Program-made: the position numbers and the translations under genes
Part shown: piece after piece, positions 31,659 to 43,568 of the stretch
Numbering within the stretch: position 1 is the stretch's first letter
How the letters are laid out: each line of letters opens with the position of its first letter
Notes under the pieces: model-generated
What the model saw: only the letters and a program-made list of their open reading frames with translations
Told to the model about the DNA's origin: nothing
Databases searched by the model: none
DNA from: Fragum whitleyi
Lineage: Eukaryota > Mollusca > Bivalvia > Cardiida > Cardiidae
Direction: 5' to 3'
NCBI GenBank assembly: GCA_948146395.1
Contig: OX411548.1
Span: forward strand, 66,168,907 to 66,232,906
DNA length: 64,000 nucleotides

Positions 31659-34620
31659 GCTGACCCCTCTTTACATGTTTGTAAAGATTTGGCAGGCTGC
31701 AAAGTCGTACAGGAGATCTTAACCTACAATCGGGAACCTTCGGCGATTTAACGGAATAGATCTCGGGAATAATGAGGGCTTAGGCATTATCACTAAAAAA
31801 CCAGAAAAAACGCATAATTTTCAGTCAAATTTGTCCGAGAGATTTTTAGTTTTAGATTTTCCTTATTTTGGTCTCTTTTCAATCTTATACATTTATATTT
31901 GTAAAATTTGTCTTTGAAAATACTGGACCTTCGGAAATTTTCTTAATACGAGCTTGAAATACAGGGGTAAATCTTAAAAGTGAATTACGTGATAAAACTA
32001 AGTCATATATTATGGTGACTATTTTTCCATGAAGAAAAGTAGCTAGAACAACTCTCTCTTGATTTATTTTCAGTAAACTATTTCTTTAATAGATACAACA
32101 CTGAACAACTGTCATACTAACTATCTGTATATTCGATATTGCTATTCAAAACAGTATTGTCGATGCATATTTGTAAAATTTTTTGCAGTCAAAAAATAGT
32201 AAACGAAACATTATGTTAAGATCATATTGTTTATGAGAATTCAAAATTCCTGTTGTTATTACACTTTGCAAGACATTGGGAATGTAAGATGGGATAATTG
32301 GTGATTTTGAAAGAGGGTATTGATAAAAAATACACTAATTCTTACAAAAATTGTCCGGTAACGTAGGTCACCGCTTTTGCAATAATACATGTATTCTATT
32401 GAATTTTTACTTACTTTTTTCAATTCAAATGAATTACTTTAATGATTATTCTATTCTTCACATGTAATGTAAGTTCGAAATCTCTTTTCAAACCTTCTTT
32501 GTTAACACAATTGAAGTAAATGTATTCCCTTTAACTGAGACTATGAAATAATTTCTTGAAAAATTATTTAAACTCAGTTTTCATATGAAAATATTTTTTT
32601 TCATAAATTGGGATTTCAGCCTTAAATCCAACTTTATTTCCAAGACTACTAGATAATCTGTCAAATTTACCCTTGTTTTTTGTTTTATTACACTGCAATT
32701 TTGTAAAAGCGAAGTAGAAAAGAGGAAGGAAACGCCAAGTTGAAAACAAAATTTACATGCTTAATAATGTCTTTGACCCACTAAATTTTGTCATACACCA
32801 TGAAAAAAGTTTCTATTCATTTAAAAAAAATATCATTTGAATAGTTTTACAACAATATTAAATAAAAAAAGTACATATACGTATATATAAATTCTTGATT
32901 GAATCCCCAAACAAAAAATGTATTTTTCCACATACCTATTTTGTTATCCCCGCTTAGATGAAAATTATTTGTTTTTCGGGCCTTTGTAAGGTTTAATAGC
33001 TTCTGTATGTAGTCTTTCAATATTAAGGCTACTGAATTTCTTACCACTAACAAGATCAAAAACAATTTTCCACCATATTAAACAAATTTCTTGTTTTTGA
33101 ACTACGTTACCAGCCGTGTGATCTACGTTACCAAAAAACACAATGCTTCATGGGTGTTAAATCAAAAGAATCACCATAACGGTCTAATTTATGTTTATTA
33201 GAGTTATCCAAGCTAGCGTGAAAGACATACACGTGTTTTCAACAACATATCTTCATACCAATATTTGAGCTTTATTCGACCTGGTATTGAATGTGGCATC
33301 TCTTGATAAATTCTAAGCACTCACCTTATAGTCTCATTGTAATTTGTGTTTAGTTTAACACCCAGTATGTTACACTGATCGCTAAAACAGTTTCAAGAGT
33401 ATTTTTTATGCGATATAAGATGCAAAGTGCATTTTTCTGTTTACAATAGCAACGAAATTCACAAACACGTAGTTCACTAAAACTCATTTATTGTAGTTTA
33501 ATTATGTGTGCTTTAGATACTTTACAAACTTTAAAAACTAATATTGAAAGGTACAATCCAAGCCTTAACTGACAAAAGTTAGAATGAAATTCATTTACTT
33601 CTTAAAGCAGATCTGTATGGTAACGTAGTTCACTTCTATTTCTTGAAAAATGAAAGTCTAATTTAGGGAGTGGAAGGCGATTTCTTTAAGAGATTCGGGC
33701 AACCATATAGATTGTTAAACTAAATTTGTATCATATGTGAAGCTTTTTAACATATTATTTCTTCCCTACGGTTGTTCGAAACCATTTCTATGTTAACCTC
33801 AAAGCGGTAACGTAATTCACTGTACTTTTTGTGACATTGATTAGAAAGCTGTCAAAAATAACTAAGATACATGGGCATCTTGATTGGGTTGCAGTTTAAA
33901 AAATAAAATTTTAAGGCAAATTTGATTAATTTGTCAAAACGAAAGAAATAAAAGAAACCCCATCGAGGAAAGGTAAAACTTACTACCCTAAAACTGGACA
34001 CGCGATTTTACACATTTTACACCATTATAAAATCCACTTATTTCATGATTTAGAGGAATAAATACTTAAAACTATTTTTATTAGACAGACATTGACCTCT
34101 CCTTGGCATAGGAACAAAAGTTGGTGTCAAATCTTTAGAAACATTCGATAAAATTGCTTTGGACATCGATTTTCCGGAATTGTGCGTTTTTCTGTTTTTT
34201 TTTTTAGTGTTATTCGCGTCATATCGTACACGGGTTTATGTGACGTCACAAACATTACTTTCAATGACGTTGCGAAAAAGATAGTCAAAGAAAAGTAAAA
34301 AAAATATGAGATTTTATAATTTGATGACAAAACGCAGTGTTTGACTTCCCACGTTTTATCATCAAATCATGAAATGCCAAATAGATCTACAAATGATAGG
34401 AAAGCACTTCAGGAGTTTGTTTTTCTCCAAGCGTATAAACCGAAGTACCGCCAAAAGCCGAATTACCTAAAGAAATGACCCAAAATCACTATACCTACGC
34501 CAGAGGCACTTTCAAGTTTACGGAAATGACCTAGAACCAGGATGCTTAGCTTATACAACATGATTTCTACGTCACTGTTTTAATATGGTGAGAACTTGAG
34601 CAAATTTGGTTGAAATGTCG
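31659..34620. other. Non-coding region with recurring TACGTTACC motif
   Basis: No gene found. GGTAACGTAGTTCAC or its complement occurs at 32357-32371, 33099-33111, 33120-33132, 33466-33477 (part), 33619-33633 and 33806-33820. Between these the sequence is AT-rich and not obviously repeated. Confidence 0.45.
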
Positions 34621-34675
34621 CTGAAATTTAGGACGTAACTACCATTACTCACGTTATGCACGTGCGTGATAGAAA

Positions 34676-35030
34676 TACAGTCGATATTGCTCGAGCGACC
34701 ACGTCTATTAAGCGACCAATTTTATGAAGCGACCACCATCAAAAGTCCCCGCAACGTAAGCAAATTTTCTGAAAAAGAGGACATTCTTAACGAAAAATTA
34801 GTGATTTTTACTATCTTATGTTGTTAGAACCTATTAGAATCGTCCCAATAAGACGATTCTAATGGGTTCGAACATCATAAGATTCTGTATGACTTGAACG
34901 ACAATCTATAAATGCTTTCAAAATAAACTTTCACATTTATCATAATGTATTTCGTATTAAGCGACCATTCCCATGAGCAACCGCTTTTTGGTGGTCCCTT
35001 AAGTGGTCGCTTAACACAAGTTTTACTCTA
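34676..35030 (+). mobile_element. Tc1/mariner-like MITE M4, copy 1
   Basis: Ends are TACAGTCGATATTGCTCGAG on the left and TTGTGTTAAGC-type sequence (reverse complement TAGAGTAAAACTTGTGTTAA) on the right, each followed inward by GCGACCAC words. TA next to CAGT agrees with Tc1/mariner. The centre is a hairpin at about 34819-34876 (TAGAATCGTCCC, AATA, AGACGATTCTA). Confidence 0.65.
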
Positions 35031-36740
35031 CCATTACTCAAGTTTATTCAAGCTGCAGTTACGATGATTTGATTATTCACAAACGCTCAAATCATAGAAA
35101 AAAAAGGGGGAAACGGAGGACAATTATCTTTTGTCACAGTCCACATATCCGATGTATACTATGTTGGTCGCCCTCTGAGTGCGTATGAATTTCAAAATCA
35201 TAGTTACGCATATGAAAATTGATACAGTAAAACTTGTGTTAAGCGACCACTTAAGGGACCACCAAAAAGCGGTCGCTCATGGGAATGGTCGCTTATGGGA
35301 ATGGTCGCTTAATACGAAATACCATGATAAATGTGAAAGTTATTTTGAAAGCATTTATAGATTGTCGTTCAAGTCGTACATAATCTCATGATGTTCGAAC
35401 CCATTAGAATCGTCTTATTGGGACGATTCGAATGGGTTCCAACAACATAAGATATCAACAATAACCAAATTTTTCGTTAAGAATGTTCTCTTTTTCAGAA
35501 AAAGTGCTTACGTTGCGGGGACTTTTTATGGTGGTCGATTAATAAAATTGGTCGCTTAATAGACGTGGTCGCTCGAGCAATATCGACTGTAATATCTTTT
35601 AACTTAAATTTAAGTTGAGCAGAATAATAGTTAACTGAGAAACAAATAGAAGACAATGTTTCTATTTCTACCAATATAAAGGACATTTTGAAGATAAAGA
35701 TGCATTGTATTTTTTTAATGTAACAAAAATATGAATAGAAGAAACGTGTTTCTTATCAAATGCAATTTAAAAGGGCATTTTTAGTGTACACTGTAATTCA
35801 TGCAAACGAATAAGTTGTGTACTCTAAATTAGCTTACCTAAAACAACGACAACAAAAAGTTTTCAGCCGTGTGACTTTTGGTAGTAGAAAAATGTATGCT
35901 AATTATTTATGCTATCAACTAATCCAAATCATTTTTTGCGAAAAGACCTATTTTAAAGATAAAAAAAGAATGATTGTTTTTTTCATGGAGGTATGGCGCT
36001 AAAAATCCTTATCACTCTGCGAAGCGAAATCACACATTGGTATGAATCAGATGTCTTATGGGACTACTTTTTGTTGAAGCTAAAAATTAAATGCGAATTT
36101 ATAATTGTTTTCATTCCGAAATAAACCGAAATTTCAGACAATCAAAATACATGAAAAAAAAAAAAAATAAATAAATAAAGTCAACAAGAATTAAATGATT
36201 CAAAGTTGAATGAATTTTTCTAATAGGTTCTTAGAACATAACCCCATACTAAAAGACACCTTTTTCATTATGCTTCACAAGCATAATTAAAAAAATGATA
36301 AAAAGTAAAATAATTACGAAAAGAAAAAAGTGGTATTAAGCAGCTTTAAGATATTTAAAAGTTTTGGTAAAGTAAATTGAAAAAGGGTTATTACTTCGAG
36401 GTTCTGCAAATCATCATAATAAATATCGAAATGCACATTGTAACTGAAAACAATGAGTTTAACATGGGCAAAACTAGGATTTTGAAATTTATACGCATTC
36501 AGAAGGCGACCAACAAAGAATATATAGGATAAAGGCGATATGCATATGTGGACTGTGACAAAAGATGAATGCCCCCCATCAGTTCCCCTTTTCTATGAAT
36601 TGAGCGCTTGTGAATAATAAAAACATCGTAACTACAGCTTAAGCTGTAGTTTCGATTTTATGATCATTCAGCAACGACATTTTCCAAAGAGAATTTATTT
36701 CTTTTATACACTTGCGTAATGTGCGAAATGGTAGTTACGC
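35031..36740. repeat. Inverted duplication carrying the M4 pair
   Basis: The spacer at 35031-35222 (GCAGTTACGATG, TTATTCACAAACGCTCAA, TTTTGTCACAGTCCACATAT, GTTGGTCGCCCTCTGAGTGC) recurs reversed at about 36479-36660. Flanking GTAACTACCATT (34636) matches AATGGTAGTTAC at 36727. The arms are diverged, so this is old. A partial M2 copy lies at 35950-36150 between them. Confidence 0.55.
35223..35591 (-). mobile_element. Tc1/mariner-like MITE M4, copy 2, inverted
   Basis: Starts TACAGTAAAACTTGTGTTAA and ends AGCAATATCGACTGTA, the reverse of copy 1, with the same central hairpin at about 35398-35455. It includes a small internal duplication (GGGAATGGTCGCTTATGGGA). The two copies form a large inverted repeat around a spacer of 190 bp. 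Confidence 0.65.
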
Positions 36741-37196
36741 TTTTGTTTATAGGTTGATGGTAAACAAAATAAAAAGTTAATCTAATTTTCACGTAATGCG
36801 CATTGCACAAGTCGTTAAAATGTCAACATAAGAACAAAAATTAATCAAGTTGATTTCATTTTACTTTCTTATCAGTTTCTACCACTTGCATCAATATTTG
36901 CTTTCAAATGATTATTTTTCTTCTACGATTTTTTTCTTTTATTTCATCTGTTTATGTTGTTAATGTTTTGAATGGTCCTGTATATTTAACCCTTTTCTTA
37001 ATTTCCATCAGTGTATAATTTCAATTATTATATTTATTAGCTTTGTCGCGAAAGTGAAAAAAGCCCGTTTAAAATGCTTGTTACTTCGAGGTAGTAATTA
37101 TACTAGTGTTGAAAAAGTATTCAAAATTGATAAACATCACAATTTAAATAGAATTAGAGATGTGAATTAGGTGATGCAATTCAGAAAGTTTAAAGC

Positions 37197-37229
<33 letters not shown>

Positions 37230-38049
37230 CCTTGCCCAGCCATGCATATTTCGGAAGTTAGTCAGGATTAACCTTTTTTTTGAAAAAGGTCACAAAAAAA
37301 AAAAAACCGAAATCAAAACAAAACAGACAAACAGTGAAAAACGAATTAAACTATATATATAAAAAAATAAAAGAAAAATAAAAAAACAAAAAAAAAAAAA
37401 AAAAAAAGAAAAAGAAACAACCCCCTGCCACGCCCATACTAATTGAGTCTTTTTTCACTTTGAAAATGGGTGTCAAGTCTTTTAAATGATAAAAGGTCCG
37501 GTCTGTCAAACCCACAAAGGTCACCTAAGAAATTTTCGAATCTGCGATAAGAATTTCAAAAAGGTTTCCTAAGAAATATTCGGGCACATTCCATTAAAAA
37601 ATGTTGAGTGATAAAGGAGAGGAATTCTCATGTGAGCCTTTGCGTGAGATTTCCAATTATTTCGAATATGCGCAAAGCAAACACTCTGGCCAGCCTGTGC
37701 ATCCGCACAGTCTGACCAGAGTCTTAATTTTGCCTTTAATACGCCTTTGGCTTATATCAAACATGTTGAAAATGCACGAAGCAATACTGACGATGGACAA
37801 AGGGTGATTCCAAAAGCTTCCCTCCAACTCGGTGTGCTTAATTGTGCTAAAAGTGCAATGAATCTTTCTAGATTTTACAAAGTTTAATTAATTATTATAA
37901 AAAATGTGCAATTTTTTCCATTTTTTTATTCTTAAAGAGAGAAAAAAAAAGATAAAAAAAGATTATCTCGAACGCGATAGTTGGCCAATCGGCTTGTATC
38001 TTTAGGTCTTCCTGGTTTGGTGATCATATGTGTATTAACGATTCTTGTC
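36741..38049. other. Non-coding with long poly(A) runs
   Basis: Poly(A) runs lie at 37199-37226 and 37390-37407, the second in an A-rich, retroposon-tail-like stretch from 37280. The dispersed hairpin repeat (ACTCTGGCCAGCCTGTGCAT) is at 37683-37722. No gene seen. Confidence 0.5.
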
Positions 38050-38335
38050 CTTATCAAATTTTGTTTGTTTGAATGGAGATTTACGCCGCTTTAAACATTA
38101 TTTCAGTCATATCTCGGCGGCTGGAGCACCTAACAATGGATTCCTGGTATTTCTCACACCAGTACCACCACCACATCCTTTCCTAGACTCCAGCTGCTAT
38201 CCCACATAGTTCTACGATTATCAACCCATTGGTTGTAGACCAAGAGTCGGAAAGGATGAGTGCCGCCGTCGGGAATCTAACCAGATCTAGATCGACAGTC
38301 CGACGCGCTCCCAACTGCGCTATGACGGCGGCTCT
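38050..38335 (-). mobile_element. tRNA-derived SINE with intact head
   Basis: On the minus strand the head at 38261-38334 has seven-base acceptor strands GCCGCCG and CGGCGGC, an A-box (TAGCGCAGTTGGGAGCGC) and a B-box-like GGTTAGATTCCC. The anticodon stem pairs poorly, so it is a SINE promoter and not a working tRNA. The body (CCAGTACCACCACCACATCC, GGATTCCTGG) is repeated without a head at 42121-42310, which confirms a dispersed family. Confidence 0.6.
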
Positions 38336-38534
38336 TGTCCTCAACAAAGCATGTCAAATAAAAGAAACGTGTTCCAATTTGCTTAACCCATAGCACTTAA
38401 ATAATGATAAAAATTATTTCTGACAATTAATGCAACAACAACAACAACAACAACAACAAATAAAATAAATATAATAAAAAAATAATAATGATAAATTGTT
38501 TCGTTTATGATGATACACATTTCCATGCTCACAT

Positions 38535-38840
38535 TCAATCAAGAGATGAAGTGATTTTTTTTCATTGAGGAATGACACGAAAAACCTAATCACAATGTAT
38601 GAACACGAGTGTGATTAAGTTTTGATTTTAAAAACTCAATTAAATTTAGAAATATTTTCTTCATTTCTTATATTTTAATATCATGAAGCCAAATGGAAGA
38701 ATCTCACCATAATCAGACTGATTACTTGCGGGACTACTTTTCGCACATGCATAAAAATAGCTGCAAAAATCGAAATTGTTTTCATTGAGGAATAAAACCA
38801 GTTTTCAAGCCAATTAGAATGCACGAAAAATGATGGAAAC
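38535..38840 (-). repeat. Hairpin repeat family M2, reversed copy
   Basis: Holds the hairpin block (CTAATCACAATGTATGAACA, GAGTGTGATTAAGTTTTGAT) followed by GGGACTACTTTTCGC and AATTAGAATGCACG, the reverse order of the copies at 4920 and 31010. Confidence 0.6.
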
Positions 38841-38999
38841 CTGTTATATTAAATCATAAAGATGTAAAACATATGTTTTAAGGGGCACCAAAAATATCTT
38901 ATTGCAAAAGATGAAAACAATTTAAAGTTTTATTTTGTTAAAGCTTGTGCTGATTAGATATAAATAATTGAATAAAAAGGACAGAAAAGGGGGCCTTAA

Positions 39000-39600
39000 A
39001 GAAAAAGACTGAAAATGCACAACCCAGGCCTGCAGAAAATCCCTGCGATATTGCAACAATTTTTTTACCCTATTCATAGAAATGTTGAACTCGCGTGAAA
39101 AAATTGATCTGCCTGCATAGAACAATTCAAATATTATTGCTATTAGAAAATGATATTGCTTCGGAGGGTTTTTTTATACCGCCGTGGAAAAAAAATGGAC
39201 TCGCTGCGGAAAAAGTTCATTTCACTTACATAGAAAAATCTTGACCATGCTTGGCAGAAATATTTTGATCCCTTTGCAGAAAAACCCTTGCCCATAGGAT
39301 TTTGCTTGAAATGGATGAATTTTAAATCAACCAACGGGATTTTAAACAGTGCAGAGAAAATGTATTATCTTTCTGAAAAAAAAAACCTGATATATATAGC
39401 TCTCGGGACAAAATCTTGATCACTGCAAAGGAAAACTTTGATCTTGATGTTGAGAAAATTTCTAATTTTACACCGGAGAATTTTGTAATGTCTGTAAAAG
39501 AAAACTTTTGAAGTTGCTACAAAAAATAATGATCTTGGATGTAGAGATAAATATATACTGAATTCCAAAAGAAAAAGTGCACTTTCATTTTTTTGCATTT
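39000..39600 (+). repeat. Decayed 23-bp satellite, outlying block
   Basis: Imperfect repeats of the type CTTGCTGCAGAGAAAA plus a TTTTGAT-like link, for example ATTGATCTGCCTGCATAGAA, ATGGACTCGCTGCGGAAAAA and TTTGATCCCTTTGCAGAAAA. It is the same family as the main array at 44930-47385 but is more diverged. Confidence 0.6.
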
Positions 39601-40373
39601 ATCTAGATTTTTACTAAGTTGGGGGCAAATCATGGAGTAAATTTGATACCATACTTTAGTCAAGGCCTTTTGAAATTAAAAGTCAAATCAGATTTGGATA
39701 AAGAATCGCATGCTGCATACGCGCAGGTAGAACTTAAATTGTTAAGATTTGACCTCATTACAGCTTTTACTTTTGTAAGAGCTATATGTTGATGTTGCCT
39801 TATAGATTTTAAGAAGCCATTCCAAGCCATTTCCAAACAAAATTTTTAATTTCTATGCGGATGTTACGTGTACGTCGACGTTAGACATTGTTACGTTGTT
39901 ATGCCCGTAACTTGTCGTTGAATGGTGCTATGGCGTTCTATGACATCTCGATTTGCTTATTTAAGACCTTACAAAGTGATGACTTCAATTTCTATGAATG
40001 CTCAATCAATTTCAATGACGTTGTAAGTCTGAAAAGGTTCGATTTTATTCAACGACGTTTATTGGTAGCTAAACAACGCTGTAGCATCATGCACAATTGT
40101 ATTGAAGGTGTGATTTTATGCTTAGGAAAGTCACAAAGATTGAAATGAGTGTATTTTAGACCAATTATTCGTCTTACTCGTGTTGCACATTCAAAACATG
40201 CAAAATCTTATATCTCAATTTAGCAGAAATTTTTTTCTAATTGCGTGATTTTTGATTTCAAATATCGTTTGCACATGCTCTTGGGGATAGTCATGCGACA
40301 TTTCATAAGGAAAGATTGCATAATTTCAGGGATATTGCAAATTCGTAAGTGCACACTTTCTTTTCGAACTAAG
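39601..40373. other. Non-coding spacer
   Basis: An 86-codon frame at 39888-40148 has no recognisable feature. Nothing else seen. Confidence 0.35.
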
Positions 40374-42120
40374 TATATAATACGTACTTAGTAATTTGTA
40401 TGAGAAAAATTATCTAACGAGGTTGGGAGAATTGATCATTGTCGAGGCTCTGCCGAGACAATTATCAATTCTCACAACCGAGTTAGATATTTTTTCATAC
40501 AATACACTAAGTACGTATTGTATTTATCTTATAACCTCTATTAGTCCAGTCAAAATAGCGAAATATGGCCTCAACCCAAAACAAATTGCAACAAAAACGT
40601 TCTTGGCTTTTTTGAGTAGCTTGACCCTCCCTAGATGACATACCAAAAGTAGGACAAAATCGGAAGATACGTATTTTGATTTTTCCATACATTTTGACAC
40701 CCACTAGTAATGCCCGTAATACAACCAATTTAATGAAAATATTGTGTGATATACCTGGAATAAAACTGATTTGTGCGAACAAAACTAATCAAATATCATT
40801 TGAATTACCTCTAGAAATTCAACCACAGCTTTTGTTAATGGTTTGAGTAAAATGCATGACATTTTAAACATAAAAAGATAAATTCAAATTAATCTTACCC
40901 CACCCACTTGATTTAACATTAGAATGGATAGAAAAAAAACTTCTGGTATTGAAACATTTTCATATATACCCTTGTCAACAAATTCAAAACAATATCATTT
41001 TATTGGATTGCTCTATTTGTATGTCTGCCTATCCCACAGGAAAATATTTCATGACAAAAGACCATGTATCCAACATTTGCTCATGTAAACTCTCCCATTA
41101 GTCACTTAATTTAAATTTTGTTACTTCCTAAGTCTAATCATATTTTGACAACATTGTTATCAGCTTTTTTTTCTTGATAATTTTCCTTTTCATTGTTACC
41201 AGATCGTGTAAGATATGCTGGAAATGGTGAGAGTTGATGAGGTACAGGACTAGTTTGACACCTTGTCTTATATAAAAACGCACATTTGTGTTTTTGAAGA
41301 AAACTGGATAATGAAATGTCTGTGATCTGTCTGTCTAACAAGAATTTTCTGAAACTTCACTTCCAAACAATTCAAAGTGAAGGTATATATATGTCACTTA
41401 TCTAGTGCTACATTTCTTTTTTAATTCAGTATAACAATGACACATAGAAACTTTTAAAATTCTGAAATTACCTTTCCTAAAACTTTAAAAGAGGCTTGGC
41501 AAAAGTAAGTTACGACACTGAAACCGCGGTCATTTGATAACCTTAAAGGGGGTTACCACAGCTGCATTAAGATCAAATTTTATAGAAAATTTTGTTGTAA
41601 TTTCAGATACATAAAAAATAAAAAGTTTTCGGTTGTACAAGCTTGTCTTATCTTCGTATTAATTTGTCTTAACCCTTTGCTGTTTAATCCCTGCTTTTTA
41701 CGTGCCTGTGATTTTATGACTGAGAAAATATTGTGAAAAAAGAAGAAATTGCTCCTGACAAGCAATTTTTTCTTTTTCCACAATATTTTCTACCCTATGG
41801 AATGGTTATTTCTTCAAATTAAATTCACTTTAAATTTTCGTATGCAAAACCTTTGAATTTGGACAGGTTCAAAATTTTGTAAAACAGGAAAGGGTTAAGT
41901 TAAACTTTAACCCATTAAAGCTTAAAAAAAATTACTAAATTATGTGTCTTGGATGGCATTCTAATAAAGATTAACCGAAATTGATCTCCAGGTTCTCTAC
42001 TTAAATGATTTTTCGTTGAAATTTTAAAATTTTCATAATTATCCTTCTTTTTCCTTACATTAATCAAAATCAAAGAATAATATGGTAGAAATTAACATTA
42101 TTCACATCAAGACAAGTTAT

Positions 42121-42310
42121 TTCAAGTTTCGTTTGTTTGAATGGGGGGTGGGTATGCCGTTTTCAATAATCTTTCATTTATATCGCGGCGGCAGCAATAA
42201 TTTACAATGGATTCCTGTTATTCTCACACCAGTACCACCATTACATCCTTTTCCTAGTCTATAGCTGCTTTTCCAAATCAGTTTACGATTATCAATCCAT
42301 TAGGCATTTC
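42121..42310 (-). repeat. SINE body, headless copy
   Basis: Matches 38058-38235 block by block (TTTGTTTGTTTGAATGG near its start, ACAATGGATTCCTG, CACACCAGTACCACCA) but lacks the tRNA-like head. It lies inside the 4.2-kb long-TIR element. Confidence 0.6.
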
Positions 42311-43277
42311 AAGAACATTATATGAAATTGATATAACTTTATAAACAAAACTGGTAGATAATCGTGAATTGTTAAGGTTAGGGTCCTTGATATTTTTCAA
42401 AATTTTAAAAAAATCTCCTTTTCATCTCGTGGAAACATACTACGCAAATTTGCTAGAGGGTCAAATTCACAAACCTATTGAATTATTTCTTGATTCATGT
42501 TTAACATGTTTAATTTATAAGCCGATGATCAAGTCAACTAATTTAAAACTAAGATAGGTGTTTCCTGACCCTTTTTTTTTTAAATCAAAGCGTTTTTCAA
42601 CCATTTCAATGCCTCGCGATATAGGGGGCGTTTGTAATCGATCTGCATGGTGTTCTAGGAGAGATTCGTTAGACAACTTCATTCCAAATTAATATTTATA
42701 CCTCACATAGTCTGTCATTTTGATAATTTCGATATACAAATTGTTTGTGAACATTCACTTGGTGAAAAATTTTGAAGCATAAGCTTGTTATCATTTGTTC
42801 TTCATTCATTTTAAAACGAAATGTTGGCATAACATTCTCATACGGTTTTTAATCATTTCATATTTTTAGTACTAGTAAAGCACGATCTCTTCGTATAAGT
42901 GTTTAAATTAATGACGAATACTTATCCACATCAAAATTAGTTTATTGAGTCTTGTTTTAAATAAAAATCAAAACTTCCAATGAATTGGCAATCAGAGCAC
43001 ATTCCAATTCATTCCTATGCCATTCTTCAATTTAACACATTATGTTTAGAGAAATCTGCCAAATAACAAACAAAACCTGTTTCCTAAGTCATTGATGTGA
43101 TGCACCTGTTTGAAAATTTTCAATTTAAACTTTCTTTACGCCTAATATGAAAATCTCAAAATCTAAAGACATTCACAGTTTACCTTAGTTTGTCAATTAA
43201 CTTTTAAAATAAGCATTTGAATGGGGCCAACATCACATTGCATTCGAAAGAACCAGTACCAGACAATTCCACCGTCG

Positions 43278-43568
43278 TCACAGGTCAGATAATTGTGCGC
43301 TGGGATTCAAAATACGGGTTTCAAGATTCGATTTCTGATAACAGCACACCCTGTCTGACACTTGTCTCCAACCAACGGGTAGATGATTGTAAACAATATC
43401 TTCGTTTAAAAAGAATGTAGCCCGGAACGGAATTTCCTGGTAGTAGCGATGAGAAAAATACCAGAAATCATGGTTAGGTCCTCTGTTTGCAGTGTGATGA
43501 AATTGTTCATACAGATGATAAATCCTTTCCGAACAAAACAGGTGATTTTTTATCGGCTTTGAATTCAA
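43278..43568 (-). CDS. Unidentified 96-aa ORF, possible exon
   Basis: This frame has a protein-like composition rich in aromatic residues and His (HDFWYFSHRYYQEIPFRATF), with four Cys and no low-complexity sequence. It lies within the 4.2-kb element. I could not identify a domain. It may be a captured exon or chance; there is no visible gene around it. Confidence 0.15.
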   Translation of the reverse strand: MNSKPIKNHLFCSERIYHLYEQFHHTANRGPNHDFWYFSHRYYQEIPFRATFFLNEDIVYNHLPVGWRQVSDRVCCYQKSNLETRILNPSAQLSDL

